Notes under the pieces: model-generated
Told to the model about the DNA's origin: nothing
The model's database searches: none
What the model saw: only the letters and a program-made list of their open reading frames with translations
In this document: positions 20,428-31,866 of the stretch, in pieces
Layout: each line of letters starts with the position of its first letter
How positions within the stretch are numbered: position 1 is the first letter of the stretch
Assembly: GCA_025667525.1 (NCBI GenBank)
Contig: CM046882.1
Location: 498,322,292-498,386,291, forward strand
DNA length: 64,000 nucleotides
Source of the DNA: Glebionis coronaria
Lineage: Eukaryota > Streptophyta > Magnoliopsida > Asterales > Asteraceae
Direction: 5' to 3'
Made by a program: the position numbers and the translations under genes

Positions 20428-22479
20428 ATGAAGATCACATCTAAATCAATATTAAGCCCAGGCAGATCCAACAACTCAAACTCACTCACAACTTCACTCA
20501 GCAGAAAACTCAGAAACAGTGGCAGCATAAAAAAAGGTGGTGCATCTCCAGCCATGTTTCCCTCCAAAAAAAGAGCCACATTTGAAAACCAACAACAAGA
20601 ACCATCTTCACCTAAAGTCACCTGCATTGGTCAAGTCAGAGTTAAGTCCAAGAAGAAACAACAACAAAAAGCTTTATCAAGAAGACACAGCACAGGTGAT
20701 ATCAGTTTTAAAAAGCTTGACTCAAATAGTTCTAGCTTTAACCAGAGTTTGAATATCAGCCAAAAGGGTACTCAAATCTGTAATCAGAGCCAAAATCCAG
20801 AGTGTTCTAGAAGCTGGGTGCATTTTCCAGTGACTGTTTGTGATGCTTTGAGGGCTTTTGGTTCTGAGTTTAGCTGCTTGTTTCCTTGTAGAACTGATAG
20901 AGACAGTAATAGTAAGGAGAAAATGGTAGTTAGTAGTGAGGACAGTAATAGTCAAGGGAGCTGTGGTGCTTTTTTGGCTAGATGGTTAGTGGCAGTTGAA
21001 GGTGGCGAAAGAGATATCGAAATGGTGGTTGGAGATTGTGAAGAAGAAGAAGAAGATGGTTGTGAGGATGAATGTGTTGTTGTTAGGAAAAGAAGACATG
21101 TGTTTGAGGATTTAGAGATTGTGAATGATAGAGTTGAAGGTGTTAAAGATGGAGCTAGAGTTAGTATTTGTGTGCCACCTAAGAATGCTTTGTTGTTGAT
21201 GAGATGTAGATCTGATCCTGTTATGATTCAGGCTTTGAATAATAGATCTTGGGAGCCTAGTGTTGGTGTTGTTGGTGGTAATGATGTTGAAGAAGATGAG
21301 TTTGAAGATGCTAATGAGGATGAAATTAGAGATCTTGAAAATGTGGAACATAATAAAGCTGTGATTTTGGATCAAGATGATGAAGCTAATGAGTATCAAG
21401 ATTGTTATAATGTGCAACAAATTGAAGTGGGTCAAGTTGAAGATTGTGATAATGTGCGAAAATGTGAAGTGGGTCAAGATGTAGATGAAGAAAATGTGCA
21501 ACAAGCTGAGGTGGGTCATAATCAAGATCTTGATAATGTGGAACTTGAAGTTATGATTTTGGATCTAGATCAAGAAAATGTGCATAGAGATGATATGGGT
21601 CAAAATGAAGATCAAGAAAATAAGCAAAAAGATGATATGGGTCAAAATGAAGATCAAGAAAATGTGCAAAAAGATGATATGGGTCAAGGTCAAAATCAAG
21701 AAAATGTGCAAAAAAGTGATATGGGTCAAATTGAAGATCATGAAAGTATGCATAAAGATGAAATGGGTGAAAGTCAAAATCTAGAAAATGTGGAAAAAAT
21801 TGATATGGGTCAAGACTTAGATCAAGAAAAAGAGCCAATAGAAGAAAGTTTGTATCTTGACTCATTATTTCAAGAAAATGTGAATCAAGATTATGAAAGT
21901 CAACAAACCCATGAAGAAGAAAGTGTGGAAGAACCAAAAGAATCCCATAATGAAGTTGTAGCGATAGAAAACGAGGCAAAAGAAGTGAAAAACCCCGAGA
22001 AAACATTGCCAGAATGTTTACTAATGATGATGTATGAACCCAAGTTATCAATGGAAGTATCAAAAGAAACATGGGTTTGTAGTCAAGATTTCATTAGACG
22101 AAATCCTAGCCGGAAAAAACCACCTCCAGCACCGGCGCCGCCAACATTGACTGCAGCTGAAAATGAGTCAAATGGTGGTGGTTTCACTACTATAAATGAT
22201 GTTTTAAGGGTGGCTGACAGTGGTTTTCCTGCAGCGTTACCGCAGCCGGCAAGGTCATCGTGTTCTTTGCCGGCCGCTCCATCAATGGCGACGGTGTTAG
22301 GGCAAAAGCTAGCTGATGCAGTTGGGTATGAGCCGTTTGTTTTGACTAGGTGCAAGTCTGAGCCGATGAAAACAGCTGCGGCTAAGTTATTACCCGAGAG
22401 TTGTGTTTGGGAAAATAGGAAGTTGGATCAGCTGAGCCGAGCCTCTTTTGGTTTCGGCTCGGCTAGGTTAGGGTTTTGA
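20428..22479 (+). CDS. conserved plant protein of unknown function, 683 aa, intronless
   Basis: One uninterrupted frame of 683 codons, starting MKITSKSILSPGR. A basic region follows with EPSSPKVTCIGQVRVK (about residues 60-75). WVHFPVTVCDALRAFGSEFSC lies at about 129-150. Two related motifs, LLMRCRSDP (about 256) and LTRCKSEP (about 640), bracket an acidic Asp/Glu/Gln-rich middle that contains 14-15-residue repeats (VQKDDMGQNEDQEN type, about 370-470). From memory this combination is found in a land-plant family with two Arabidopsis members and no known role. No membrane segment or enzyme motif is seen; the composition suggests a nuclear or scaffold protein. The ATG follows an A-rich leader (AAAAAATGAAG). 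It converges with the gene at 26207-23574. Confidence 0.85.
   Translation: MKITSKSILSPGRSNNSNSLTTSLSRKLRNSGSIKKGGASPAMFPSKKRATFENQQQEPSSPKVTCIGQVRVKSKKKQQQKALSRRHSTGDISFKKLDSNSSSFNQSLNISQKGTQICNQSQNPECSRSWVHFPVTVCDALRAFGSEFSCLFPCRTDRDSNSKEKMVVSSEDSNSQGSCGAFLARWLVAVEGGERDIEMVVGDCEEEEEDGCEDECVVVRKRRHVFEDLEIVNDRVEGVKDGARVSICVPPKNALLLMRCRSDPVMIQALNNRSWEPSVGVVGGNDVEEDEFEDANEDEIRDLENVEHNKAVILDQDDEANEYQDCYNVQQIEVGQVEDCDNVRKCEVGQDVDEENVQQAEVGHNQDLDNVELEVMILDLDQENVHRDDMGQNEDQENKQKDDMGQNEDQENVQKDDMGQGQNQENVQKSDMGQIEDHESMHKDEMGESQNLENVEKIDMGQDLDQEKEPIEESLYLDSLFQENVNQDYESQQTHEEESVEEPKESHNEVVAIENEAKEVKNPEKTLPECLLMMMYEPKLSMEVSKETWVCSQDFIRRNPSRKKPPPAPAPPTLTAAENESNGGGFTTINDVLRVADSGFPAALPQPARSSCSLPAAPSMATVLGQKLADAVGYEPFVLTRCKSEPMKTAAAKLLPESCVWENRKLDQLSRASFGFGSARLGF
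21540..21830 (+). repeat. in-frame ~42-48-bp tandem repeats inside the gene
   Basis: About six units of AAAGATGATATGGGTCAA plus a variable GAAGATCAAGAAAATGTGCA segment. They encode acidic units with Asp-Met-Gly-Gln and Gln-Glu-Asn. Unit length stays a multiple of three, so copy number can vary without breaking the protein. Confidence 0.85.
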
Positions 22480-23573
22480 GTTAGTTCTTTGGATGGTTGT
22501 ACATTGTTTTTTATGAGTATTGTTTAGTGGGATTTGGTAGTGGTAATGTACAACTTTGGAGTTAAGCTAGTGAATGGGATAGTATAAGTATGTAATGCAT
22601 GCATTATGTGTGTTTACATGTTTTTTTCTTGAATTGTAACTTGGATTATTGTTGTCATTGTTATTATGAATGTGAGATTACTTCTTTTGGTTAACATATT
22701 GTAATCTGATGGCTTCTGAAATAACGAGTTTGACGATGCGTTTGCCAAATAAATGGAAGCTCAAACTTGAAATTTCTGCGACTTGGCTAAAAGAATTGGT
22801 CGATTTGTTTGGTTTATGGCATCGAAGACACATGGTTATGCAAAAGTGGTGATGTATGATATATTTGGTTTCACAAACCTTTAAGCCAGGTCTTGCTCAA
22901 ACGAAGCAATTTTGGTCATTCTTTTGAAAACCAGAAGTCCATTACTCAAGAGGTTTCATTATGATTTTTCTTTTGTATGATCATTCGTTCCTATAAAGTT
23001 ATAGTGTTCGTTCTGCATTCTTTCCACATTTCCACAAAAAATAAATTGTATGGGGAAAAAACTCCTAATCGTTTCACCATCACTCTATGCATAAGGATAG
23101 ACCCTATTTGGTTGATCTAAAACACAAACAAATAACCATTCTGCTCGAGTCTTGCATTCACCCCAATCTTCTACGATTCCTAGATCAGAATCACATTATT
23201 ACCACACAAGAATCTGATGAGTAACGATAGGGGTGGAGCCAGAAAAGTTCTCGTGCAGGTCTATACTCAAAAGTATCAGCAACTAAAGTTATACTAGAAT
23301 TACACTAACAGCATACACCCAATACATATTTTTCGTTTGGTTCAACTAAACCTTTTAGGCTATATGTGGCGCATCCCAGATATATTGGACCTGAACTACA
23401 AGTCATCATAAATAATCTATATATGAACTTTATAACGATCAGACATTTGCAGCAATGCTTTGAAAAATGAATGATATGTATTATATTACGATAATATCAT
23501 AGTATAGTCAGTATACTACTAAAAGGATCCACAACATTGAACCTGTTTTCTACAGTCCCCTTTCTCATCTATG
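22480..23573. other. 3' flank shared by two convergent genes
   Basis: It holds the 3' UTR of the plus-strand gene and, on the right, that of the minus-strand DUF3082 gene. No ORF or RNA gene is evident. GGGGTGGAGCCAGAAA at about 23229 resembles a hAT-like terminus but no partner was found. Confidence 0.4.
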
Positions 23574-26207
23574 CTACTGTTGCTTGTTATTGGAATCCTG
23601 ATCTCCATCACTGATGTTTGTTTCCGAGTCATTCGAGCTGAGTTGTGTTTCATTCTTGTTCTCAGTTATGTCACTTGATGAATCTCCCATTATTGAGTTA
23701 AGACCAAGCTGACCTGAGTAGAGTACTAACCCTACCGCGTTGATGCCAAACACAAATGTGGCAAGGTAGCATATCCCATTTATAATCGTCCTACAAGCGA
23801 TGCATGCAAATGTATTCTCAGCAAATTGATCATCTTAAAAGTTAGATCATGAGATTATGTCAGAAAAATAAATTTAAAAAATGGCATGCTGTGATATCTA
23901 AGCTAACCTTATCGTTATTGTGATCTGTCGCACCTGCAATGCAAAAGATGAGTAAAGATTTTGTTACAAAAAGTTGAGCTGAAGAGCATAATAAACACAA
24001 AACTAAAGATGCGAATGACAGCAAGATTATGACTGTTTCTTGATTGTGGCTATGATTACAACAGTGGGCTCAGCATTGCGGATCAAGCACAGTACAAAAA
24101 GCAATTGAACTGTATCAAAATCTCCTACATATTCACCTTATAAACTTCAAACAAAAGTATATTCATGAAGCCGTGAAGGGTCAATTCATAAAACACATAA
24201 ACCCTGGCACCCTGGATTAAGGTGCAAAGTCTTGATTGTAATTTGTGCACCAAAACTCGACTGTGAGATCAAGTTTGCAGATCATACACAATACAAACGT
24301 TAACCGAGAAACATTAAAAGTTCCTAAATTTACCCCTAATGAACAACATTACTAGAGTTATAGAACCGAGAAGGGTCAATTCATAAAAACACCATTGTTG
24401 AATGGGCACAGGTTATAGCCAAGAGATCGATTTTGCAGATGATTTACAATACAAAAAGATAATGAGTAGCATTCAGGTCAAATTATCACCTTATGAACTA
24501 TCACACAATATAGAAAACACTTACCGAGAAATTATCTGAAATTGTTTGGCGATTCAAAGAAGCTTCAATGGTGGTGGTGAATTTATACAGAATAAGTGCA
24601 ATAACTCCCGCGGATAATCCTCCCAACAACGCCTGAATAGCCGATGGAGGAGCATTTTTATCAACAGGTGTCATTGCTTTCAAACTCTCGAGTGCCTCCT
24701 CCTTCAATGTCTTTTTAGCTCCTGTCGACCTAAATTGCTAATCCAATAGACAAAATTCCAACTCAATCATTTCTAGTACTTAAACATAATTTCATTGGCA
24801 AATTACAAAATATACCAATATCACTCTCACATTTGTCCTCAATTAGTCACTTAATTATTTTGTTCGAAATGCGACATTACAAGATGGTTCTGTGGTTTAC
24901 TTTAGTCAGTAGGTAATTAGATCAAGTAAAAGAACTAAGCACATTGACTCACACCGATCATATGTGAAAGTATGCTGATATTTTGTTAGCAATAATACTA
25001 CGGGGTATGTGGGTAAACAAATTTAACCACCACCACAAATGGCCTAGTGGTAAGGTCCTTGGCTTTCAAACAAGAGGTCAATGGTTAAAAATTCGCTAGG
25101 TGTGTACATTTGGGTGTGGCCAGGAAGGGTCGGAAACGGTCCCTGGATTGGCTCGCCCTCCCCTGGTTCTCGGAAGAGAGAAAACCACATCTGTTTGGTT
25201 TTTGGGTAAACGAAGTTCTAACCGCTTATTTAGGGGGTGTTTGGTTTGGCTTATATAATGTAAGTTCATTTCGGCTTATATAACATAAGCCCCAATTTTG
25301 TGGCTTATTTAGAGGTTTATGGGCTTATATAAGTTTATTATATCATGATAAACTTGTATAAGCCCCTAAGTCTCAAAATAAGCCACAAAATTGGGGCTTA
25401 CGTTATATAAGCCGAAAATAAGCCATATTTCGGCTTATATTTCATAAACCCTAATTCTTTAAGCTTATTGGTGACTTATGGGCTTATATAAAGTTTATTA
25501 TATCATAAAAAACTTAAATATGCCCATAAGTCTCCAAAATAAAAAACTAAATTGAGGCTTATGTTATATAAGCCGAAATAGGCTTACGTTATAGTATAAG
25601 CTAAAACAAACAAAGCACTTTCATGCCAGTTTTTTCTAACCTAAAAACGCAATAAGCAAAACTCTAACTCTAACCGAACACTAGCTTAGAGGTAAACATG
25701 TAAGTTCTCGGATTTCTAAGTGCGCTTATTCTGCAAGGAAATCGGCACTTTTAGAAAAGCACATTGGCAGGGACTTGTTTCAAAATGGTTATAAGCTATA
25801 TATAACTGAACAGATAAGGTTCGCAGACATTAAGGTTAAAAGTAAGACATTGATATATGAAAGAAAGGAAGAGAAAGAACCAGTTGTTTAGCGCGCTTAG
25901 CACGACGACGAAGAGAGCGAAAAAGGAAAACAGAAACAGCACCAGTGAGAAGCACACTGGTGGCAACTTGAATAGTAGAAGGGTCATCATCAGTAGCTAT
26001 AAATGATGGCATGGAGAACGGTAGCTCAACTGGTCCATCAACAGGTGTATCAGGGAGCTGAGCTAACAATGGAGGAAGAAGGTGATTCCTGGTCGGAAAA
26101 TGGTGTGGTTTTCTGGGTGTTCTGAGGAAATGGACAGTGGGGAGGAAGGTGGTAGCGGTGGTGGTGGTGGTAGAGTGGCGGAGGAGTGGTGGTGAATGCA
26201 GCAACAT
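23574..26207 (-). CDS. DUF3082 chloroplast membrane protein, 260 aa, four exons
   Basis: Exons read on the minus strand: 26207-25881, 24737-24525, 23933-23908 and 23790-23574. All introns are GT..AG; the total is 783 nt in one frame. The N terminus is Ser/Thr/Pro/His-rich with few acids, a plausible plastid transit peptide (about residues 1-55). A hydrophobic segment IQVATSVLLTGAVSVFLF is followed by the basic RSLRRRAKRAKQL. Then come the DUF3082 core with LLGGLSAGVIALILYKF and LNRQTISDNFS, and a third hydrophobic segment (FVFGINAVGLVLYSG). A Ser/Asn/Asp-rich tail ends at TAG. Such proteins are conserved in plants and cyanobacteria; the biochemical role is unknown to me. The micro-exon of 26 nt matches the conserved VRQITITI. 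Intron 1 (1143 bp) hosts a SINE and a MITE. Confidence 0.87.
25022..25205 (+). mobile_element. tRNA-derived SINE in intron 1 of the DUF3082 gene
   Basis: ATGGCCTAGTGGTAAGG is a good Pol III A box. GAGGTCAATGGTTAAAAATTC lies where the B box should be but is degenerate. Flanks GGGTAAACAAATTT and GGGTAAACGAAGTT form an imperfect target duplication. It lies antisense to the host gene. Confidence 0.65.
25233..25618. mobile_element. MITE with long inverted repeats in intron 1
   Basis: GGGTGTTTGGTTTGGCTTAT at the left is mirrored by ATAAGCTAAAACAAACAAAGC at the right. An internal TTTCGGCTTATATAACATAA is exactly repeated in inverse near the right end. The interior is built from repeated GGCTTATATAA / TTATATAAGCC blocks, so the whole could fold on itself in the pre-mRNA. 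Confidence 0.7.
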
Positions 26208-26573
26208 TGGTGGTGCTGGTGGTGTTTGTTTGGATTGAAGGGGATATGTGAAGTAGGATAAATTTTAAAAAATTGATATCTTTGTGTTTTATGCATGTAC
26301 CCGCGCAATATAGCGACGGATAATAAGTGACGATTGATTTATATTAAAATATAAAAAAGTTGAATTAAAATCATTAAAAATAAAGAAAATGAAAAAAATT
26401 GTAAATATATCAAAAAATTGATCTTAAATTAAAAAGAATAAAATTTTTAAAAATATTGTGAAATTAGATTATGATAAGAATAAATAAGTTAAAAAATATT
26501 TCAATTTAAAAATAGAAATAATTTTTTAATAAGTTAGATTTGAAGTTATGTTTGGATTAAAAATTGAGAAGAG

Positions 26574-27251
26574 TTATTTTGGATACTATATTTTTTCATG
26601 AATATTAGGGACTCATCTCCACCATTCATTTCATATCCATCTAATGGATGATATTAAATATATTTTATTTTTTTATCTATTTTTTATAATTTAAATATCT
26701 TTTAAACCGTTAAATATTAAACGAAAATAATTATACCATCGCGACGAGCGTTTAATTATCTTTCTACCAATATGCAATATGATATACTTTCGAAGAAAAA
26801 AAAATTCGTTTTTTTTCTTCTTTTTAAAATTCACGTGAAATATCATATATGATAAAACTGTTTCATCATATATGATAACAGTGTTAAATCATATATGATA
26901 TCGGTTTCTATCATATATGATACGCTATATCATATATATATATATATGATACCAGTGATACATCATATATGATATTAGTATCACATATGATAATTTTCGA
27001 AAACGTGAAAAAAATGAAGAAAAAAATATTTGTCGAAAGTGTATCATATAGCATATCCATAGAAAGATAATTAAATGCTCTTCGTAACTGTATGTTTTTT
27101 TTCGCATAACGATTAACGGTTTAAGAGATATTAATGTTTGAAAAAAGAGGGTGAAAATATATTTTGTTTTTAATCTTATCCATTAAATTAAAATAAGATG
27201 GATGATAGAGATGTGTTCCCTCATATTCAAAGAAAAGTATGGTATCCAAAT
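26574..27251. mobile_element. large foldback element (about 680-bp imperfect hairpin)
   Basis: The left arm beginning TTGGATACTATATTTTTTC (about 26577) matches in inverse the right arm ending GAAAAGTATGGTATCCAAA (about 27250). Inner blocks also pair: TTTAATTATCTTTCTA (left, about 26750) with TAGAAAGATAATTAAA (right, about 27060), and GATATACTTTCGAAG with CGAAAGTGTATCA. The loop is a cluster of ATCATATATGAT palindromes. Weaker matches may extend it to about 26296-27410, where GTACCCGCGCAATATAGCG and TACCTGCACGTTGCAGGTA lie. Confidence 0.7.
26855..26995. repeat. cluster of ATCATATATGAT palindromes
   Basis: About seven copies of the 12-bp palindrome ATCATATATGAT or a close variant within 140 bp, spaced about 20 bp, plus a short (TA)n. 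It forms the tip of the foldback element. Confidence 0.8.
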
Positions 27252-27928
27252 TAACTTAAATCTTAAAAATTATGTAATGGTTAAATTATTAATATGTTTT
27301 TCTTAATTTTTGGTTTAGAGTTAAGTTTGGAGTTAGGAGTTGTATATGCACCCTTTATATATAGTATAGATATAGATATAGACTAGCAGCTACCTGCACG
27401 TTGCAGGTATCTGTGATTAAATTTTCTTGCGAGTAAATGTTAGTATTTGATTATTCGTTTTTTATATGAATAACTTAAAAATGATGATAGTTCCATCCAA
27501 AAAGGATGCGCACAATTGATCATTGACCGCAGTCTTCTCTTTTCTCTCTCAATGTGGGGAACTTTTTGCGGTTTTTTTCTCTCTTCCGCACAGCACTCAA
27601 TGGTAATGATACATGGCGTCATTACTGAATCCTTTCATTGACCTTTCTTTTCTATAACGAAAAAAGCCCCCTCTCGGTGATGTGGGTGAGAAACCCAAAT
27701 CAGAAAAGCTCAGCAAGCCAATGGCTCAACGGTTCTCACCACCCTCCTCTGGCGCAAACACCGTTTGTTGCGCTGCGCTCATCACGAGAAGCCGGGGAAC
27801 TCTCTTGGGTGGACTTCACGATGATAGTCAGTCTGAAGTTTTCTACTATGCCATCTTTATTTTACCTAAAACCATGTCTAAAAAATTATAATTTTGATAT
27901 AGGGATATTATTACTTGTAGCGTATATG
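27252..27928. other. intergenic, no gene seen
   Basis: A perfect short hairpin TACCTGCA-CGT-TGCAGGTA lies at about 27390. ORFs here are short and lack features of real genes. Confidence 0.4.
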
Positions 27929-28306
27929 TAGAAGTGACAAATTTTGTCCATTTTGTTAATTATTAGCATTTTGTAGCCTTTTTTTTAAGTGTGGACACTT
28001 TTTGCCCATCCATTATTATTGATGGGCTCAATGGTCATATGTAAGACATTAACTGAGCTCAATGAGCGTATGTAAAACACCAAATTGAACACTCGGTAAA
28101 TCTTTATATTTAATACTTTTTTTACTTTTAAACAAGTTTTATTTTTAACTTTTTTTACGTTTTTATATGTATTTTTTGCTCGTTATACCAGTCGCATGTT
28201 TAGCCCGCCCGTTTGGCTCGCGCCCGTTTAGCCCGTTACTCATTTATCCCATCGCCCGTTTAGCCCCCACTTTTTGCCCGCCCGCCCGTCTATTTTGCCA
28301 CCTCTA
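27929..28306. mobile_element. hAT-like MITE, copy 1 (same family as 61867-62231, inverted)
   Basis: Termini are TAGAAGTGACAAA at 27929 and TTTTGCCACCTCTA ending at 28306. The interior with CCCGTTTAGCCCG repeats and TTGCCCATCCATTATTA matches, in inverse orientation, the element at 61867-62231. No exact 8-bp TSD was found for this copy. Confidence 0.7.
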
Positions 28307-29875
28307 ATGTAATATGTGTAACTTTTATTTTCGGAACTCAATTCAGAGTGAGAATTGACAGATTTGAATGAGAAGATAAACCTAAAAGTGGTTTGTATAT
28401 ATGATTGCAAAGAGAAAGTGAAAAAAAATATGATGAAAAAGATATGTACAATGTGTTGTTTTGCTTGTAAATTGTGGTGATGATATGTTTTAATTGTATT
28501 ACAGTATTAATATGTTTTAATTAAGTATAAGTTAAATGTTTGTATATATTCAGAGATATAAAATTTTACATATGCATTAAAATCTTATATTAATTAAATT
28601 TGATTTTCTTGGCTGCATTAATATGTTGTATTTGTTGTATTACTTAACTTTTTAGCATTAAATGAAAAGGGGGTGTCTAATCTCTTTTATAAGATATTAT
28701 GATTTATATTTAAAAAATTTAAACTATATACTAAAATAAGAAATAAATACCACGTATATAACTAACTAGTTACAATTACACAAGCTAGGCGAACCCGCGC
28801 TTCGCTGCGATCCAACATGACACGCCTTTAATTTAAATGAATTGCAACATGTTTAATGCAAATTATTAGTACGAAAATGGTTGTACATAAACATTCCTAG
28901 GCTCAGATAGGCGAGCTTTGGATATGAGAATATGGGTACCGTGACTACAAACATAAGAAGGTTGCCTTGTCAGGTGACACATAATCCGAATTCCAGCCGA
29001 TTTGGCTTAGGAACACTCAATTCTTATTATCATTGCCACTCAAATTCATAACAACAAACAACAAACAAAACAAACACCTATATTACTGCTTATACAAGTG
29101 TCACACACATAGTCGCATTACCCACCGTTCGTTCTCTGTCTCACAATCTAAAGTCCATTACCCATCATTCACGTGTTTCACATTATTTTTAGGCTCAAAT
29201 AAGGCATAATGAAGGAAAAAGATGACACACCCGCCATGGGTGCATTCGTAACAGGCTGTCCTGCCAAAATACGGGTAGTCTCAACTGTCTCCTCGGCCGT
29301 TGTTAGTCATCATTGCCTAAGTACATCGTCTAGTACCAATATCAGCATCATATACAAATCCCAATCAATATGACATAGGAATGCTCAAATATGTGATGAC
29401 AATCACCAAATGCGGGCACATCCGCCATGGCTGCAGCCGTAACAGGTTGTCCTGCCAAGATACATGTTGTCTCGATTTTTTCCTGGTCTATTACAGTATA
29501 AATTCCAATCAATTATACGTTGTTGTTCATAACACACACAATGTTTATGATAAACGTACACGTGTTACAATAATTCTACCAAGGAATGATAAAGTATCAA
29601 ATAACAACCAACAATCATCTAGGGTCAGATCAAAAACAGCCCTACCAACCACAAATGTATCCAGTCACTGTATCATAAACAATACAACACCCCGTCTGTC
29701 ACCGTAAGCTGACCGTCACCAACCCACCAAAATTTGGGGGCAACGATCATAGTGAAAAGATGAACAATAACCCAATCCCAAACGTCAACAACAGATCAAA
29801 GTAGCTTGAACTTGTAAGCACAGTTACCTAATCCCATTAGTCACCAACCCATGAAACATACCCTGCCATATTATA
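28307..29875. other. intergenic repeats, no gene seen
   Basis: AT-rich DNA with a short GC-rich hairpin motif (CGAACCCGCGCTTCGCTGCG, about 28791). An imperfect direct repeat of about 70 bp (29224-29292 and 29405-29472) shares CGCCATGG..GTAACAGG..TGTCCTGCCAA. A copy of the 65-bp terminal repeat described for 29876-61148 lies at about 29506-29572. No supported ORF. Confidence 0.4.
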
Positions 29876-30212
29876 ATTATAACATATATATGTTTATCAT
29901 ACACATTTTATGTATGTTCTGAACAATGAACGAGTATAATTCACCATCTCACCAATAAACCAATTAAAACTAAAAACATAACCTAAAACAATTATCATAA
30001 CTACTAAAAACAAAATGAATCTCACCTCATTCAACCCAATCTTGTTAATCGCAAAAAAACAACGACGAAAAAAGCCCTTATCAAAGATTGGGGCAACAAT
30101 TCTGTCACGTAACCCAACCATTACCAACCCATGAAAGATTGGGGACAACGATCGTTGTGAAAAGAAACGATCATCGTACATGCACACTCACCGAAAATCA
30201 ACCGCCGCCAAC

Positions 30213-31866
30213 TAATACCTAGGTTTTTGGCTAAGTATAAAATCTTATATCGTCCGATCTTTTCGAATTGATTTCCAGTCTAAAGTGCGACTCAATTGTC
30301 TTTTGGTGAACAAGAGAATGGTTTGGTTTCATTATCTATTTTAAACTAAAAGCAAGTATGGAAATGACGTTGAGAAAAGTAGAAGCTTTTAAGAATTTAA
30401 AATAGAAAGTTATTTGGAAAAACACTTAAAACATAAAACTTTGTAAAACTTTAAAACTTAAAAAACTTAGTCTATCGGAATATAACAAGTCCTTTCTATC
30501 GGAATACACCGAAGTTAAATCCATCGGAATATAATTAAAACAAGTCATCGGAATAATACAAGTGAATGTCCATCGGAATATCAAAGTCCATCCTGTCGCA
30601 ATGATGACAATCGAAATGTCCTAGATCGCAATGTCCAGATCGGAATATTCTAAATACCTCTGTCACAATGTCCAGATCGAAAAGTTGTAAACTAAAATTT
30701 GGCAGAGTTTCGTCTTAAAAAGGACCTTAGTCCCGTCGGAATATGCGATCGCAATGAGCGATCGCAATCCCAGATCGGAATAAGGGGGAAGTTACCAAGT
30801 GATCGCAAAGTAGAACCACAATGGGTTATTGCGATCTAAAAAAACAATCCGTCGGAATGTTGAAATCCCTAAGATTGCGATAAGCACAAAAGTAATCCGA
30901 AATTGATGAAAAGCAGAGATTCAATAAGCACTAACAATAAGCTGCCTTATCCGAATCTTAAACAACTCAAAAAGCTTGACTTTGACAACTTTTAAAACAT
31001 AAAAGATCATAAACTTTATGAAAGGAACTTTAAGACGACTAAAACTTTTAAGAAATCCGAAAACCAATAAGCTAAAACTTGAAATAAGCCCATAAGCATA
31101 GAGAGCTTATATCTTATACGTGTATGAGCTTATGTAGAAACAAGAAAGATTAACCTTTAATCACGAAAACATCAAATCAAACGAATGTAGCATGAATTTC
31201 GGATCTAAAGATAAAGTAAACCAAGAAATGTAGAAGGAGATTAAAGAACTTAAAACTTAACTTGAACTTGATTAATGGAATCCAAAATACAAAAAGCTTA
31301 AATTTAAAAGATTAAAAGAAAGAAAAGATGAAAGACTTAGTGAGAGAAAGTTTAGAACTTTCTCTCTCTAAAAACTAGAAAGGAAAAATTAAAAGTGCAA
31401 CTAGCTAACCACCCTCCTAATGTGATTAGGAGGGTATTTATAGGCTAAGTGGGAGGTGAATGTGTGGTATGCTTCCTTCTTTCTTTTCTTCTCGACTCGA
31501 TTTAATTCTTTGTCTTTCTCGACGTCGTCTCGGGATTTGAACTCGTCTTAATAATTTTCTTCTATAATTTAGACTTGAGTTCTTCGACTTCATTAAACTT
31601 CCGTCTTTAGACTTTTTCTTCGATAAATCTTCAGAATAGGTCTTGGACATCCGTTCTTTAAACACTCTTGATCTCTTGACTTCGTCTTTTCTCGTTTTCT
31701 TCGATAAAAGCCCGTGAAAGCCCGTGTTTTCTTCCTTTTTCATCTTTTGGTCCTAAAACACAATAAAAACACAAACCACGCATAATTCCAACTTTTACGA
31801 CATAAAATACACGTTTTGGTCTTGTTATTATTGGAAATAAGTGGTAAAAGAATAAGTGTTTTCACA
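30213..31866 (-). repeat. Athila 3' LTR
   Basis: About 1.65 kb, matching 58857-60487 over its whole length with scattered differences. TATA box TATAAATA on the minus strand at 31442-31435. In element orientation a purine-rich AAGTGTAGAGGA lies just upstream (about 31880), preceded by a GAGGACA-containing block typical of Athila. Confidence 0.85.
30473..30865. repeat. cluster of TCGGAAT / TCGCAAT motifs in the Athila LTR
   Basis: Roughly 17 copies of (A/G)TCGGAAT or (A/G)TCGCAAT and near variants within 390 bp. The cluster is repeated at 59111-59480 in the other LTR. It lies downstream of the TATA box in element orientation, in the R/U5 part. Confidence 0.8.

Noticed and set aside
21112..22072. 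Long antisense ORFs over the gene at 20428-22479
   Set aside because: They mirror the repetitive acidic coding sequence on the other strand and have Phe/His/Leu-only composition.
27638..27931. 97-codon ORF on the plus strand
   Set aside because: No conserved motif, overlaps another frame of similar length, and runs into a MITE at 27929.
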